A stretch of 64,000 nucleotides of DNA, from NCBI GenBank assembly GCA_904395805.1, contig CAJFNV010000091.1:1-64000 (forward strand). Reading direction: 5' to 3'. Shown here piece after piece: positions 1 through 7,125 of the stretch; position 1 is the first letter of the stretch, and every line of letters starts with the position of its first letter. A model generated the notes under the pieces. It was not told the origin of the DNA and did not search any database. It worked only from the letters and a program-made list of their open reading frames with translations. Both the position numbers and the translations under genes were made by a program. Source of the stretch: Candidatus Gallispira edinburgensis. Its GTDB lineage: Bacteria; Bacillota; Clostridia; Lachnospirales; CAG-274.

Positions 1-120
1 GCTTGTTTACAGAAAAGTTCCTGTCCTCAGGTGAAATGCGATTTCACCTTGCGGATTAAAGTCTGCGACGCTAATTGCAAGTTAGCTATTCGAAAACTGC
101 AAATTTTTGTTTAAAAATAA
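1..120. other. Hairpin-rich non-coding sequence at the window edge
   Basis: No coding frame is supported here. The stretch holds a perfect 9-bp inverted repeat (aggtgaaat / atttcacct) around position 30-50 and a second hairpin (gctaa / ttagc) near 70-87, followed at 137 by an intrinsic terminator. It could be the 3' part of a structured RNA, the 3' UTR of a gene lying to the left, or another of the hairpin repeats found throughout the window. I could not match it to 6S, tmRNA, SRP or RNase P RNA. Confidence 0.4.
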
Positions 121-136
121 GTTTGTTGATACACTG

Positions 137-163
137 AAACGGGTTCTCATAAACCCGTTTTTT
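137..163 (+). terminator. Intrinsic terminator of a gene or RNA left of the window
   Basis: A 9-bp perfect stem (aaacgggtt / aacccgttt) is followed by a run of T, a typical rho-independent terminator. It ends whatever transcript enters from the left edge and insulates the moxR promoter downstream. Confidence 0.8.
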
Positions 164-238
164 CTTTGTTAAGATATCAATTCAGCCAACAAAACCCTTT
201 CTGTTTATTCTTCATAAAACTGTAATAACACCCCCTTA

Positions 239-267
239 TTTACAACAAAAAACATTTATGTTATACT
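239..267 (+). promoter_or_regulatory. Sigma-A promoter of the moxR operon
   Basis: TTTACA and TATACT are separated by exactly 17 bp. The expected start of transcription is about 25 nt upstream of the GGAGG ribosome-binding site at 287-291. Confidence 0.7.
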
Positions 268-298
268 GAATACAGCTATTTCTTTTGGAGGTATGTAT

Positions 299-1219
299 AT
301 GAACAAGCTTAAATCAATTACAAATGAAATAAGTAAAGTTGTTATAGGTAAAGAAGATGTAATAAAGCTTCTTATAGTTTCCATCACAGCAGGGGGACAT
401 ATTCTTCTTGAGGATATTCCCGGAGTAGGTAAGACGACCCTTGCCCTTGCTCTTTCAAAAACTCTCGGGCTTAAATACAACAGAGTACAGTTTACCCCTG
501 ACGTAATGCCTGCTGACATCATAGGCTTTAATATGTACAATCAGAAAAGCCAGACATTCGAATATGTAAAGGGTGCAGCTGTATGCAATCTTTTCCTTGC
601 CGATGAAATAAACAGAACATCTTCAAAAACTCAGTCTGCCCTTCTGGAACTTATGGAAGAAGGAAAATATACAGTTGAAGGTGTAACAAGAGAACTTCCC
701 AAGCCTTTTGTCACAATTGCAACACAAAATCCTTTCGGTTCTGCAGGAACACAGCGCCTGCCTCAGTCACAAATAGAAAGATTCATTGTAAGAATGTCAA
801 TGGGTTATCCTTCACCTGAGGCAGAAATCGAAATCTTAAAAGGTGCCAAAAGCAACAAGCTTGATATTCTCAACAACATAATGACAAGCGACGAACTCCT
901 TGAATATCAGCAGAAAGCAGAGGACTGCTTTGTAAAGGACAATATTTACAGATATGTTGTAGACATAGTAAATGCCACAAGAAACAATCCATATATTTCA
1001 ATAGGAATAAGTCCCAGAGGAAGTATTGCCATTCTTAAAATGGCTAAAGCCAATGCAGTATATAACGACAGAGATTATGTAATTCCCGAGGATATTACAG
1101 ATATAATAAAAGCAACAGCAAGCCACAGGATAGAATTAAGTGCAGAAGGTCATGCAAAAGGATTTACCGAAGAAGACCTTATTCTTTCAATTGTCAGTGA
1201 GATCAGAATAAAAGGGTGA
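299..1219 (+). CDS. MoxR-family AAA+ ATPase
   Basis: A MoxR-type AAA+ ATPase of about 306 residues. Such proteins act as chaperone-like ATPases, usually with DUF58/VWA partners. Visible motifs are the Walker A loop GVGKTT near residue 40, the Walker B stretch LFLADEINR near residue 95, and the sensor-1 ATQNPF segment near residue 138. The ATG at 299 is chosen because it lies 7 nt after GGAGG; an in-frame ATG at 293 is only 1 nt from it. The gene is followed by a DUF58 protein and a transglutaminase-fold membrane protein, the standard MoxR-DUF58-transglutaminase operon of unknown precise role, probably at the cell envelope. The family call is secure; the substrate is unknown. Confidence 0.92.
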   Translation: MNKLKSITNEISKVVIGKEDVIKLLIVSITAGGHILLEDIPGVGKTTLALALSKTLGLKYNRVQFTPDVMPADIIGFNMYNQKSQTFEYVKGAAVCNLFLADEINRTSSKTQSALLELMEEGKYTVEGVTRELPKPFVTIATQNPFGSAGTQRLPQSQIERFIVRMSMGYPSPEAEIEILKGAKSNKLDILNNIMTSDELLEYQQKAEDCFVKDNIYRYVVDIVNATRNNPYISIGISPRGSIAILKMAKANAVYNDRDYVIPEDITDIIKATASHRIELSAEGHAKGFTEEDLILSIVSEIRIKG

Positions 1220-1224
1220 AACCA

Positions 1225-2196
1225 ATGAGAATATTAAAAGCAGCAGTATATATACTTACACTGTTTGTTATGATTTTTATGTCTGTATATTTCAAAAGCT
1301 ATTATCTTCTTGTAGGTGCAGTACTTCTTTTTGCTGTTCCCTTGATTGATGTAATATTGTTTTTTATACCCTTCGGAAGTATAAAGGCTGAAATAAACAG
1401 CAGCAAAACAGACTATATAAAAGGAGAAAAGGCAGAAATATATATAAGCCTTAAAAGCACAAAACCTTTCCCCTTATGGGCAGTAAAAACAGATGTGATC
1501 ATCAAAAATAAATTTTATAATGAAGAAAAAATTACTGTTGAAACACCCCTGCCCGTATTTTTTGCAAGAAAAATAAAAGTCCCCTTTATCATAAATAAAT
1601 CGGGAATAATAGAGATTTCAGTCAAAAATACTGAATACCGGGACATGCTTGGCTTTCTTAAAAAGAGATCTAACCTGAACACTGCCTACAGAATAATAGC
1701 TATGCCTTTAAAGAAAAATATACAGCAAACAGACTTCGGAGCAGCAGACTCAGATGAAATACCTGCCGCCAATGTCTATTTAAGCGGCAGCGGAGATATA
1801 AGCGGATATAAGGAATATAACAGCGGTGACAGAAAAAACAGCATAAACTGGAAGCTTTTTGCCCGCACGGAAAAGCTTTTTGTCCGTGAATTTGAAAGAA
1901 CAAGTGCCGATGAAGCAGTTGTGCTTTTTGATATGTATATTAACAATCTTGATAAAGCTCTTGATATTTTGTACAGTATTGACTTCCGCAAAGGCTATAC
2001 TCTTTTATGGCTGCCAAAAGGCAGAGAGGAATTTGAAACAGCCTATGTTTCCGATGAAGAAACTCTCAGAAATGCTCTCTACAGAATATTTAATTCTGCC
2101 CCTGAAACAACAGAAAACAAAGCCCTTTCGGAATACAAAAGGCTTTACAGAGAAAACAGAGTTTTATACATCAGAGATAAAATGGAGTTATTGTAA
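1225..2196 (+). CDS. DUF58 domain membrane protein
   Basis: A protein of about 323 residues with two N-terminal membrane segments (roughly residues 4-47) and a cytoplasmic DUF58 region. The DUF58 signature appears as GDRKNSINWKLFART followed by LFVREFE near residues 200-225. DUF58 proteins are the usual partners of MoxR ATPases. The ATG at 1225 is preferred over the GTG at 1216: AAAGGGTG gives the ATG a proper spacing, while the GTG overlaps the moxR stop. The last base pair region overlaps the next gene's ATG, indicating translational coupling. No enzymatic function can be assigned. Confidence 0.88.
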   Translation: MRILKAAVYILTLFVMIFMSVYFKSYYLLVGAVLLFAVPLIDVILFFIPFGSIKAEINSSKTDYIKGEKAEIYISLKSTKPFPLWAVKTDVIIKNKFYNEEKITVETPLPVFFARKIKVPFIINKSGIIEISVKNTEYRDMLGFLKKRSNLNTAYRIIAMPLKKNIQQTDFGAADSDEIPAANVYLSGSGDISGYKEYNSGDRKNSINWKLFARTEKLFVREFERTSADEAVVLFDMYINNLDKALDILYSIDFRKGYTLLWLPKGREEFETAYVSDEETLRNALYRIFNSAPETTENKALSEYKRLYRENRVLYIRDKMELL

Positions 2197-4364
2197 TGGA
2201 TAATAAATTTATAACTTTAAAAACGGATACAGGACTTAATATTATGGGTCCTTCCTCAATAAGCGGGGGAGGTCTTGTTTTGTTGCTCATAAGAGCCCTT
2301 ATAAGCGGCTTAAGCTCTTTTGCTGTATGTGCCCTTATTTTCCATGGCTTTAATATTGACTGCGACTACAGCTTAATACTTAAAACGGTATTTGCCCTTA
2401 CATTTATATATTCACTTTTAAGCATAAATATAATTACATTTGTTCTAGGCTATTGTTATGGAATTTACAGACTTTATGAATATATAACCACAAATAAAGA
2501 GCTTCTTAAAAATGCCTTTAAAGTAATTGCCAATCAGAGCTATTCCGTATTTTCAAATGCCCTTAATCTGCCAAATGCAGATGGATTTGACGATGTAATA
2601 TCCGATACATATTTAGCTGTCAATTCAGTTTCAGTGCTTATAACTACCGTTATTACAGCTATTATGGTGATTATTGTCGTAAAGCTCTGCTCAAAGCTCC
2701 TTTATGCAATAGGTGCAGCAGTCCTTTTCTCTGCTCTCAGTTTTTTTGAATGCAGCATTGACTACAAATATGCCCTTTTTCTTTTAATATGTCTTGGTAT
2801 AGTTACTGTTCTGGGACTTAGCAACGCCAGACCTTTAAACTTAACCCCTCTTAAATCTTTATTGAAAAGAAAAGGCTTGTTTAAATTTAACGGTAACTGT
2901 ATTTATGCCTTGCAGCTTGGTATTATTTCATTTGTTTTTCTTGCTGCTGTTGCTTACAGTGTAAATACCTTCTACCCCTCCGATAAGTTTAATACTGATT
3001 TCAGCGACCAATACAGTGAAAACATAAAGGTCACGGCAAGAGATATAGCTTTTATGAAGTATGCCGAATACAAGAAATTTAATATTACTTCAAGTGTAAA
3101 CATGGGACAGCTGGGCTACATTGCCTATGTAAAGCCCGATGTCAAAACAAATGTGTTCAGATTTGTTACAGAGCCAATAAGTGAAGGAAAAATTTATTTT
3201 AAAACATTTACGGGACAGGACTATAACTACAGATATAACGGCTGGAGTGAAGCTTCAGACAATGACAGTATTATGATTGACGCTCTTAAAAATGCAGGAG
3301 CCGAAGAAAAAAATTATGAAATATATAACGGCAGTGATGAAATATTTTCACCATGTTATTCAGACACTGAAGGCAAAACATATAACGACAAAAATAAAAT
3401 GGAAGTCACAGCCTATGAATACACTCCAGTAGAAATAACCGATGAAGAATACAACAATTATGTAAATAACACATATTTAACAATTGACAGCGAAAATAAG
3501 GCTGTCATTGACAGGATATGCAGTGAACAGGGATTTTCCAAAGATGACCCTGACCTTGAAAATAAGCTTTCGGAATATTTAAAAAATAATTTTACATACT
3601 CAACAGAGGCAGTTACACTGCCCTATGGCAAGGATTTTGTAAATTATTTTCTTGAAGAAAGCAAAACTGGTAATTACACGCACTATGCCTCAGCCCTTAC
3701 ACTTATATACAGAGATTTAGGCATACCTGCAAGATATGTGGGAGGCTATGCCGTAGCCGCCGAACAGACTCTTGAAAATTACAAGCCGGGCAGAAGCACA
3801 ACAAGCACACAGGTCAAGAGAGCCAATATGTACAGCTGGGTTGAAATATACGATAGTTCAAAAGGCTGGCAGATAGTTGACATTATACCTGCCCCGTCTT
3901 TAGAAGAACTGGAAGAAAAGTACGGAGATGACAGTAAGAACACATATACTCCCGACACAAGCCTTGAAAATTATTTCAGCACAGTGGATAAGGAAAAGTA
4001 TTCTCCCGAAAATATTGCAAGATCAGCATCCCTTGGAATTGCCAAAATTATTGCGGTGATTTTATTAGTCTTTGTCATTATATCAGTCCTTGTTATCGCC
4101 TTTATTCTTCTTTATAAGTATATTATTTACATTAAAGCAGATAACAGCAAAAAGGCTTATATAATCATGGAAAGGCTCAAAAAGAAATATAAGTCCAAAA
4201 CTCCTGACTACAGGGATCTTGAAAATAAACTTTCTCAAAAATACGGTAACGAAAAAGCCGCAGAAATTGTTTCTCTTGGCGAAAAATGTATTTTCTCTCA
4301 AAAAACAGAAAATTCAGAAATTAAAAAACTTATTCATTTAATTAAATCAGGACCACTCTCTTAA
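2196..4364 (+). CDS. Transglutaminase-fold membrane protein with degenerate active site
   Basis: A 722-residue protein with about five to six N-terminal membrane segments (residues 25-255), a long extracytoplasmic region containing a transglutaminase-like core (about 425-570), another membrane segment near 616-642 and a cytoplasmic tail of about 80 residues. This is the TgpA/YebA-like architecture that follows MoxR and DUF58. The core motifs are recognisable but altered. The usual G-x-C is GNYTHYASA, with Tyr494 at the Cys position. The usual HAWVE is YSWVE, with Tyr546 at the His position. Asp562 is kept. If this alignment is right the domain cannot be a classical transglutaminase or protease and may be a binding or scaffolding module. 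Confidence 0.82.
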   Translation: MDNKFITLKTDTGLNIMGPSSISGGGLVLLLIRALISGLSSFAVCALIFHGFNIDCDYSLILKTVFALTFIYSLLSINIITFVLGYCYGIYRLYEYITTNKELLKNAFKVIANQSYSVFSNALNLPNADGFDDVISDTYLAVNSVSVLITTVITAIMVIIVVKLCSKLLYAIGAAVLFSALSFFECSIDYKYALFLLICLGIVTVLGLSNARPLNLTPLKSLLKRKGLFKFNGNCIYALQLGIISFVFLAAVAYSVNTFYPSDKFNTDFSDQYSENIKVTARDIAFMKYAEYKKFNITSSVNMGQLGYIAYVKPDVKTNVFRFVTEPISEGKIYFKTFTGQDYNYRYNGWSEASDNDSIMIDALKNAGAEEKNYEIYNGSDEIFSPCYSDTEGKTYNDKNKMEVTAYEYTPVEITDEEYNNYVNNTYLTIDSENKAVIDRICSEQGFSKDDPDLENKLSEYLKNNFTYSTEAVTLPYGKDFVNYFLEESKTGNYTHYASALTLIYRDLGIPARYVGGYAVAAEQTLENYKPGRSTTSTQVKRANMYSWVEIYDSSKGWQIVDIIPAPSLEELEEKYGDDSKNTYTPDTSLENYFSTVDKEKYSPENIARSASLGIAKIIAVILLVFVIISVLVIAFILLYKYIIYIKADNSKKAYIIMERLKKKYKSKTPDYRDLENKLSQKYGNEKAAEIVSLGEKCIFSQKTENSEIKKLIHLIKSGPLS

Positions 4365-4380
4365 GGAGTGGTCCTGATTT
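4344..4380. terminator. Terminator hairpin between convergent genes
   Basis: A perfect 15-bp stem (arms 4344-4358 and 4366-4380) with a 7-nt loop that contains the stop codon of the transglutaminase-fold gene. The T-rich flank favours the + strand. The stem also touches the end of the small - strand gene, so it may serve both directions. Confidence 0.75.
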
Positions 4381-4550
4381 TACAAATAGTATTTGCATAT
4401 AAATTCAGCATTTTTACGCAGCTCAAAGGCACTGTGTATATATTCCCCCTGACTGTTAAGTTTCATCTGCACACTTACAGGCAGTGACATAAAATACCTT
4501 CTGGAGCTTGAACTGCCATTAATCAAATCCCTTAAATTTTCATACTGCAC
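4380..4550 (-). CDS. Small conserved-looking hypothetical protein
   Basis: An open frame of 56 residues from a GTG start at 4550. It has AGAGGTGAT just upstream and the sequence RRYFMSLPVSVQ followed by a region rich in His, Glu and Arg. A longer version (69 residues) would start at a TTG at 4589 without a visible ribosome-binding site. It follows hemL by 60 bp on the same strand and ends at the shared terminator, so it is probably the last gene of the hem operon. The composition looks protein-like and it resembles short uncharacterised proteins of Clostridia, but I cannot name a family. The start region lies in a hairpin (see findings). Confidence 0.5.
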   Translation of the reverse strand: MQYENLRDLINGSSSSRRYFMSLPVSVQMKLNSQGEYIHSAFELRKNAEFICKYYL

Positions 4551-4574
4551 ACTAATCACCTCTGAATTAGTGTG
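4548..4574 (-). promoter_or_regulatory. Hairpin enclosing the ribosome-binding site of the small gene
   Basis: Arms cacactaat (4548-4556) and attagtgtg (4566-4574) are exactly complementary. The 9-nt loop carries the AGAGGT Shine-Dalgarno and the GTG start is within the stem. Such an arrangement can limit translation initiation. Function is inferred only. Confidence 0.45.
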
Positions 4575-4611
4575 CACAAATATGATCAATTCATCAACCC
4601 AATTTATGGCA

Positions 4612-5877
4612 TCAATTATTTTTAAACTCTCTTATAATACCGCATGTCTTTTCAATATCCTCATCACTGTGAGCAGCAGATATAAACATTGCCTCATACT
4701 GTGACGGTGCCACATAAATTCCCCTGTCTATAAGCCATGCAAAGAATTCAGCATATTTTTTTGTATCGGAACTTAAAGCATCATCGTAATTTTTTACCTC
4801 TCTGTCGGTAAAATAGCCGCATAGAAGTGACCCTGCCTGATTTACGCTAAGCCCAATATATTTAAGAGCTTCAGCTATTTTTGATGTTTTCTTTTCTATA
4901 TCACTGTATATATTTTTGTTTTCCATAAGTATTTTTATCGTAGCAATTCCCGCAGTTGTTGCCACAGGATTTCCCGAAAGTGTGCCTGCCTGATAAACCT
5001 TGCCCACAGGAGAAACAAAATCCATAATTTCCTTTCTTCCTCCGTAAACAGCCATAGGCATACCTCCGCCCACAATTTTACCGAGAGTTGTCATATCGGG
5101 CTTAATGCCGTAATATTCCTGAGCTCCGCCAAGTCCAAGTCTGAATCCTGTTATGACCTCATCAAAAATCAATACAGAATTGTATTTTTCAGTAATATCT
5201 CTTAAAAATTGTAAAAATCCCTTTTCAGGCAGCACAACACCCATATTTGCAGCAACAGGCTCCACAATCACACAGGCTATGTCATTGCCGTACTTTTCAA
5301 AAAGCTCCTTTACTGAATTTTCATCATTGTATAAGGCAACAAGTGTATTTTTAGTATATGACTCTGGCACACCTGCACTGTCGGGTACGGCAGATGTAAG
5401 AGCCGCTGAGCCAGCTTTTACCAGCAATCCATCTGAATGCCCGTGATAACAGCCCTTAAATTTCAATATCATATCTCTCCCTGTATATCCTCTTGCAGTT
5501 CTTATAGCTGACATTGTAGCCTCTGTTCCTGAATTTACCATTCTCATTACTTCCATTGACGGCATAATTGATTTTATAAGCTCTGCAAGCTCAACTTCAT
5601 TTCTTGTAGGAGCACCAAATGTAAGTCCTTTTTCACAAGCAGCCTTTACAGCCTCTATGACCTTTGGATGTGCATGTCCCAGTATTCCCGGGCCCCATGA
5701 ACACACATAGTCAATGTACTCATTTCCATCAACATCGTATATTTTATCACCCTTTGCTCTGTCTATAAATACAGGTGTTCTATCAACGTTCAGAAAAGCC
5801 CTTACCGGACTGTTCACTCCTCCGGGCATTAAATTTACTGCTTTATTGTAAAGTTCTTCCGAATTTTTATATCTCAT
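4612..5877 (-). CDS. hemL: Glutamate-1-semialdehyde 2,1-aminomutase
   Basis: Converts glutamate-1-semialdehyde to 5-aminolevulinate, the second step of the C5 route to tetrapyrroles. This is a 421-residue class III PLP aminotransferase, the normal length. Visible motifs are the N-terminal PGGVNSPVRAF, the GTEATM segment, the FDEVITGFR loop, and the PLP lysine in TLGKIVGGGMP. It is the most distal of the hem genes transcribed leftward, separated from hemB by about 280 bp that contain a palindromic repeat. It works with HemA and HemB encoded nearby. GGAG lies in good position before the ATG. Confidence 0.97.
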   Translation of the reverse strand: MRYKNSEELYNKAVNLMPGGVNSPVRAFLNVDRTPVFIDRAKGDKIYDVDGNEYIDYVCSWGPGILGHAHPKVIEAVKAACEKGLTFGAPTRNEVELAELIKSIMPSMEVMRMVNSGTEATMSAIRTARGYTGRDMILKFKGCYHGHSDGLLVKAGSAALTSAVPDSAGVPESYTKNTLVALYNDENSVKELFEKYGNDIACVIVEPVAANMGVVLPEKGFLQFLRDITEKYNSVLIFDEVITGFRLGLGGAQEYYGIKPDMTTLGKIVGGGMPMAVYGGRKEIMDFVSPVGKVYQAGTLSGNPVATTAGIATIKILMENKNIYSDIEKKTSKIAEALKYIGLSVNQAGSLLCGYFTDREVKNYDDALSSDTKKYAEFFAWLIDRGIYVAPSQYEAMFISAAHSDEDIEKTCGIIREFKNN

Positions 5878-5950
5878 ATTTTCACTCCAAGCCTTAACCG
5901 CTAATTATAATTTACTGTACAATCAAAATAAATTTTCTCAAATAACTTTT

Positions 5951-6114
5951 CAATCGACTCCCCGCCGCCGCATCGTAGCGATAAGCGAGGAAGCTAATAC
6001 CCTTTGTGCTCAATAACTCTATCGGACAAATACCTTTCAAGCACAAAGGTCGATAAGGGGTGTGGGGAATATCGAAAATTCCCCACGTCTTTGGTACTTT
6101 CTTCAAGAAAGTAC
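5951..6114. repeat. Composite palindromic intergenic element
   Basis: Three stacked inverted repeats lie between hemB and hemL: ctttgtgct / agcacaaag (6002-6010 with 6040-6048), gtggggaat / attccccac (6062-6070 with 6078-6086), and gtactttctt / aagaaagtac (6094-6114) around one base. It differs from the modular repeat family seen elsewhere in the window and occurs once here. A short reading frame across it is an artefact of the repeat. Confidence 0.6.
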
Positions 6115-6159
6115 ATAAAAATTTGCCTTACTTTTTAAAGTAAAAAACAAGTTGTATTT

Positions 6160-7125
6160 TCAATTTACCCTTATCCACCTTGCCACATCAAGAGCATGAT
6201 ATGTAATTATGATTTTAGCCCCCGCCCTCTTTATTGCGATCATATTTTCCATAACAATTCTCTCTTCATCTATCCAGCCCATTTTTGCCGCAGCCTTGAC
6301 CATTGAATACTCACCGCTTACATTATAGGCAGCGATCGTATAGTCAAATCTCTGGGAAGCTTCCTTTATTACATCAAGGTAAGCAAGAGCAGGCTTTACC
6401 ATAATAATGTCAGCCCCTTCATCAATATCATCCTGTAATTCCCTCATAGCCATTTTCACATTTGCCACATCCATCTGATATGACTTTCTGTCACCAAATT
6501 TAGGTGCGGAATCGGCTGCCTCTCTGAAAGGTCCGTAATATGCGGAGGCATACTTTGCACTGTAAGCCATAATAGGAGTATTTATGAAATTATTTTCATC
6601 AAGAGCCCCTCTTATTGCAGCCACTCTTCCGTCCATCATATCAGAAGGAGCTATAATATCCGCCCCTGCCTTTGCAAGACTTACAGACATTCTGCATAAA
6701 TACTCAAGGGTCTCATCGTTTAATATTTCATTTCCGCATATAAGTCCGCAGTGACCATGGGAAGTATATTCACATAAGCATACATCAGCTATAACTATTA
6801 TATCGGGATATTTTCCCTTAATGTGCCTTATAGCCCTTTGAGTAACTCCCTCATCATTGTATGCCTCACTTGCTTTTTCATCCTTGTGTTCCGGTATCCC
6901 GAATATAAGTATGGAAGATACACCGCTTTCATTTATTCTTTCAAGCTCTTCATCAATTCTGTCAACAGAATACTGATATATCCCTGGCATTGACTCAACG
7001 GGATTTTTAATATTTTCTCCCTCAATAACAAATATGGGATAAACCAGATCACTTATATCAATATGTGTTTCCCTCACAAGAGCCCTCATATTGGGGCTTG
7101 TTCTCAGTCGTCTCATTCTTTTCAT
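6160..7125 (-). CDS. hemB: Porphobilinogen synthase (delta-aminolevulinate dehydratase)
   Basis: Condenses two 5-aminolevulinate molecules to porphobilinogen. The protein is about 321 residues, the usual size. The zinc-binding cysteines are present in DVCLCEYTSHGHCG, and the Schiff-base lysines are in the RKSYQMD and MVKPALAYLD segments. The ATG at 7125 is chosen because GAGGTG sits 7 nt upstream; a TTG at 7131 is too close to it. The start lies inside the 3' end of the preceding cobA-hemD gene, a 68-bp overlap that implies coupled translation. Confidence 0.96.
   Translation of the reverse strand: MKRMRRLRTSPNMRALVRETHIDISDLVYPIFVIEGENIKNPVESMPGIYQYSVDRIDEELERINESGVSSILIFGIPEHKDEKASEAYNDEGVTQRAIRHIKGKYPDIIVIADVCLCEYTSHGHCGLICGNEILNDETLEYLCRMSVSLAKAGADIIAPSDMMDGRVAAIRGALDENNFINTPIMAYSAKYASAYYGPFREAADSAPKFGDRKSYQMDVANVKMAMRELQDDIDEGADIIMVKPALAYLDVIKEASQRFDYTIAAYNVSGEYSMVKAAAKMGWIDEERIVMENMIAIKRAGAKIIITYHALDVARWIRVN

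Noticed and set aside
5912-6106. A 64-codon frame between hemB and hemL on the - strand
   Set aside because: It lies entirely in the palindromic repeat element, has no ribosome-binding site, and its codons mirror the inverted repeats.
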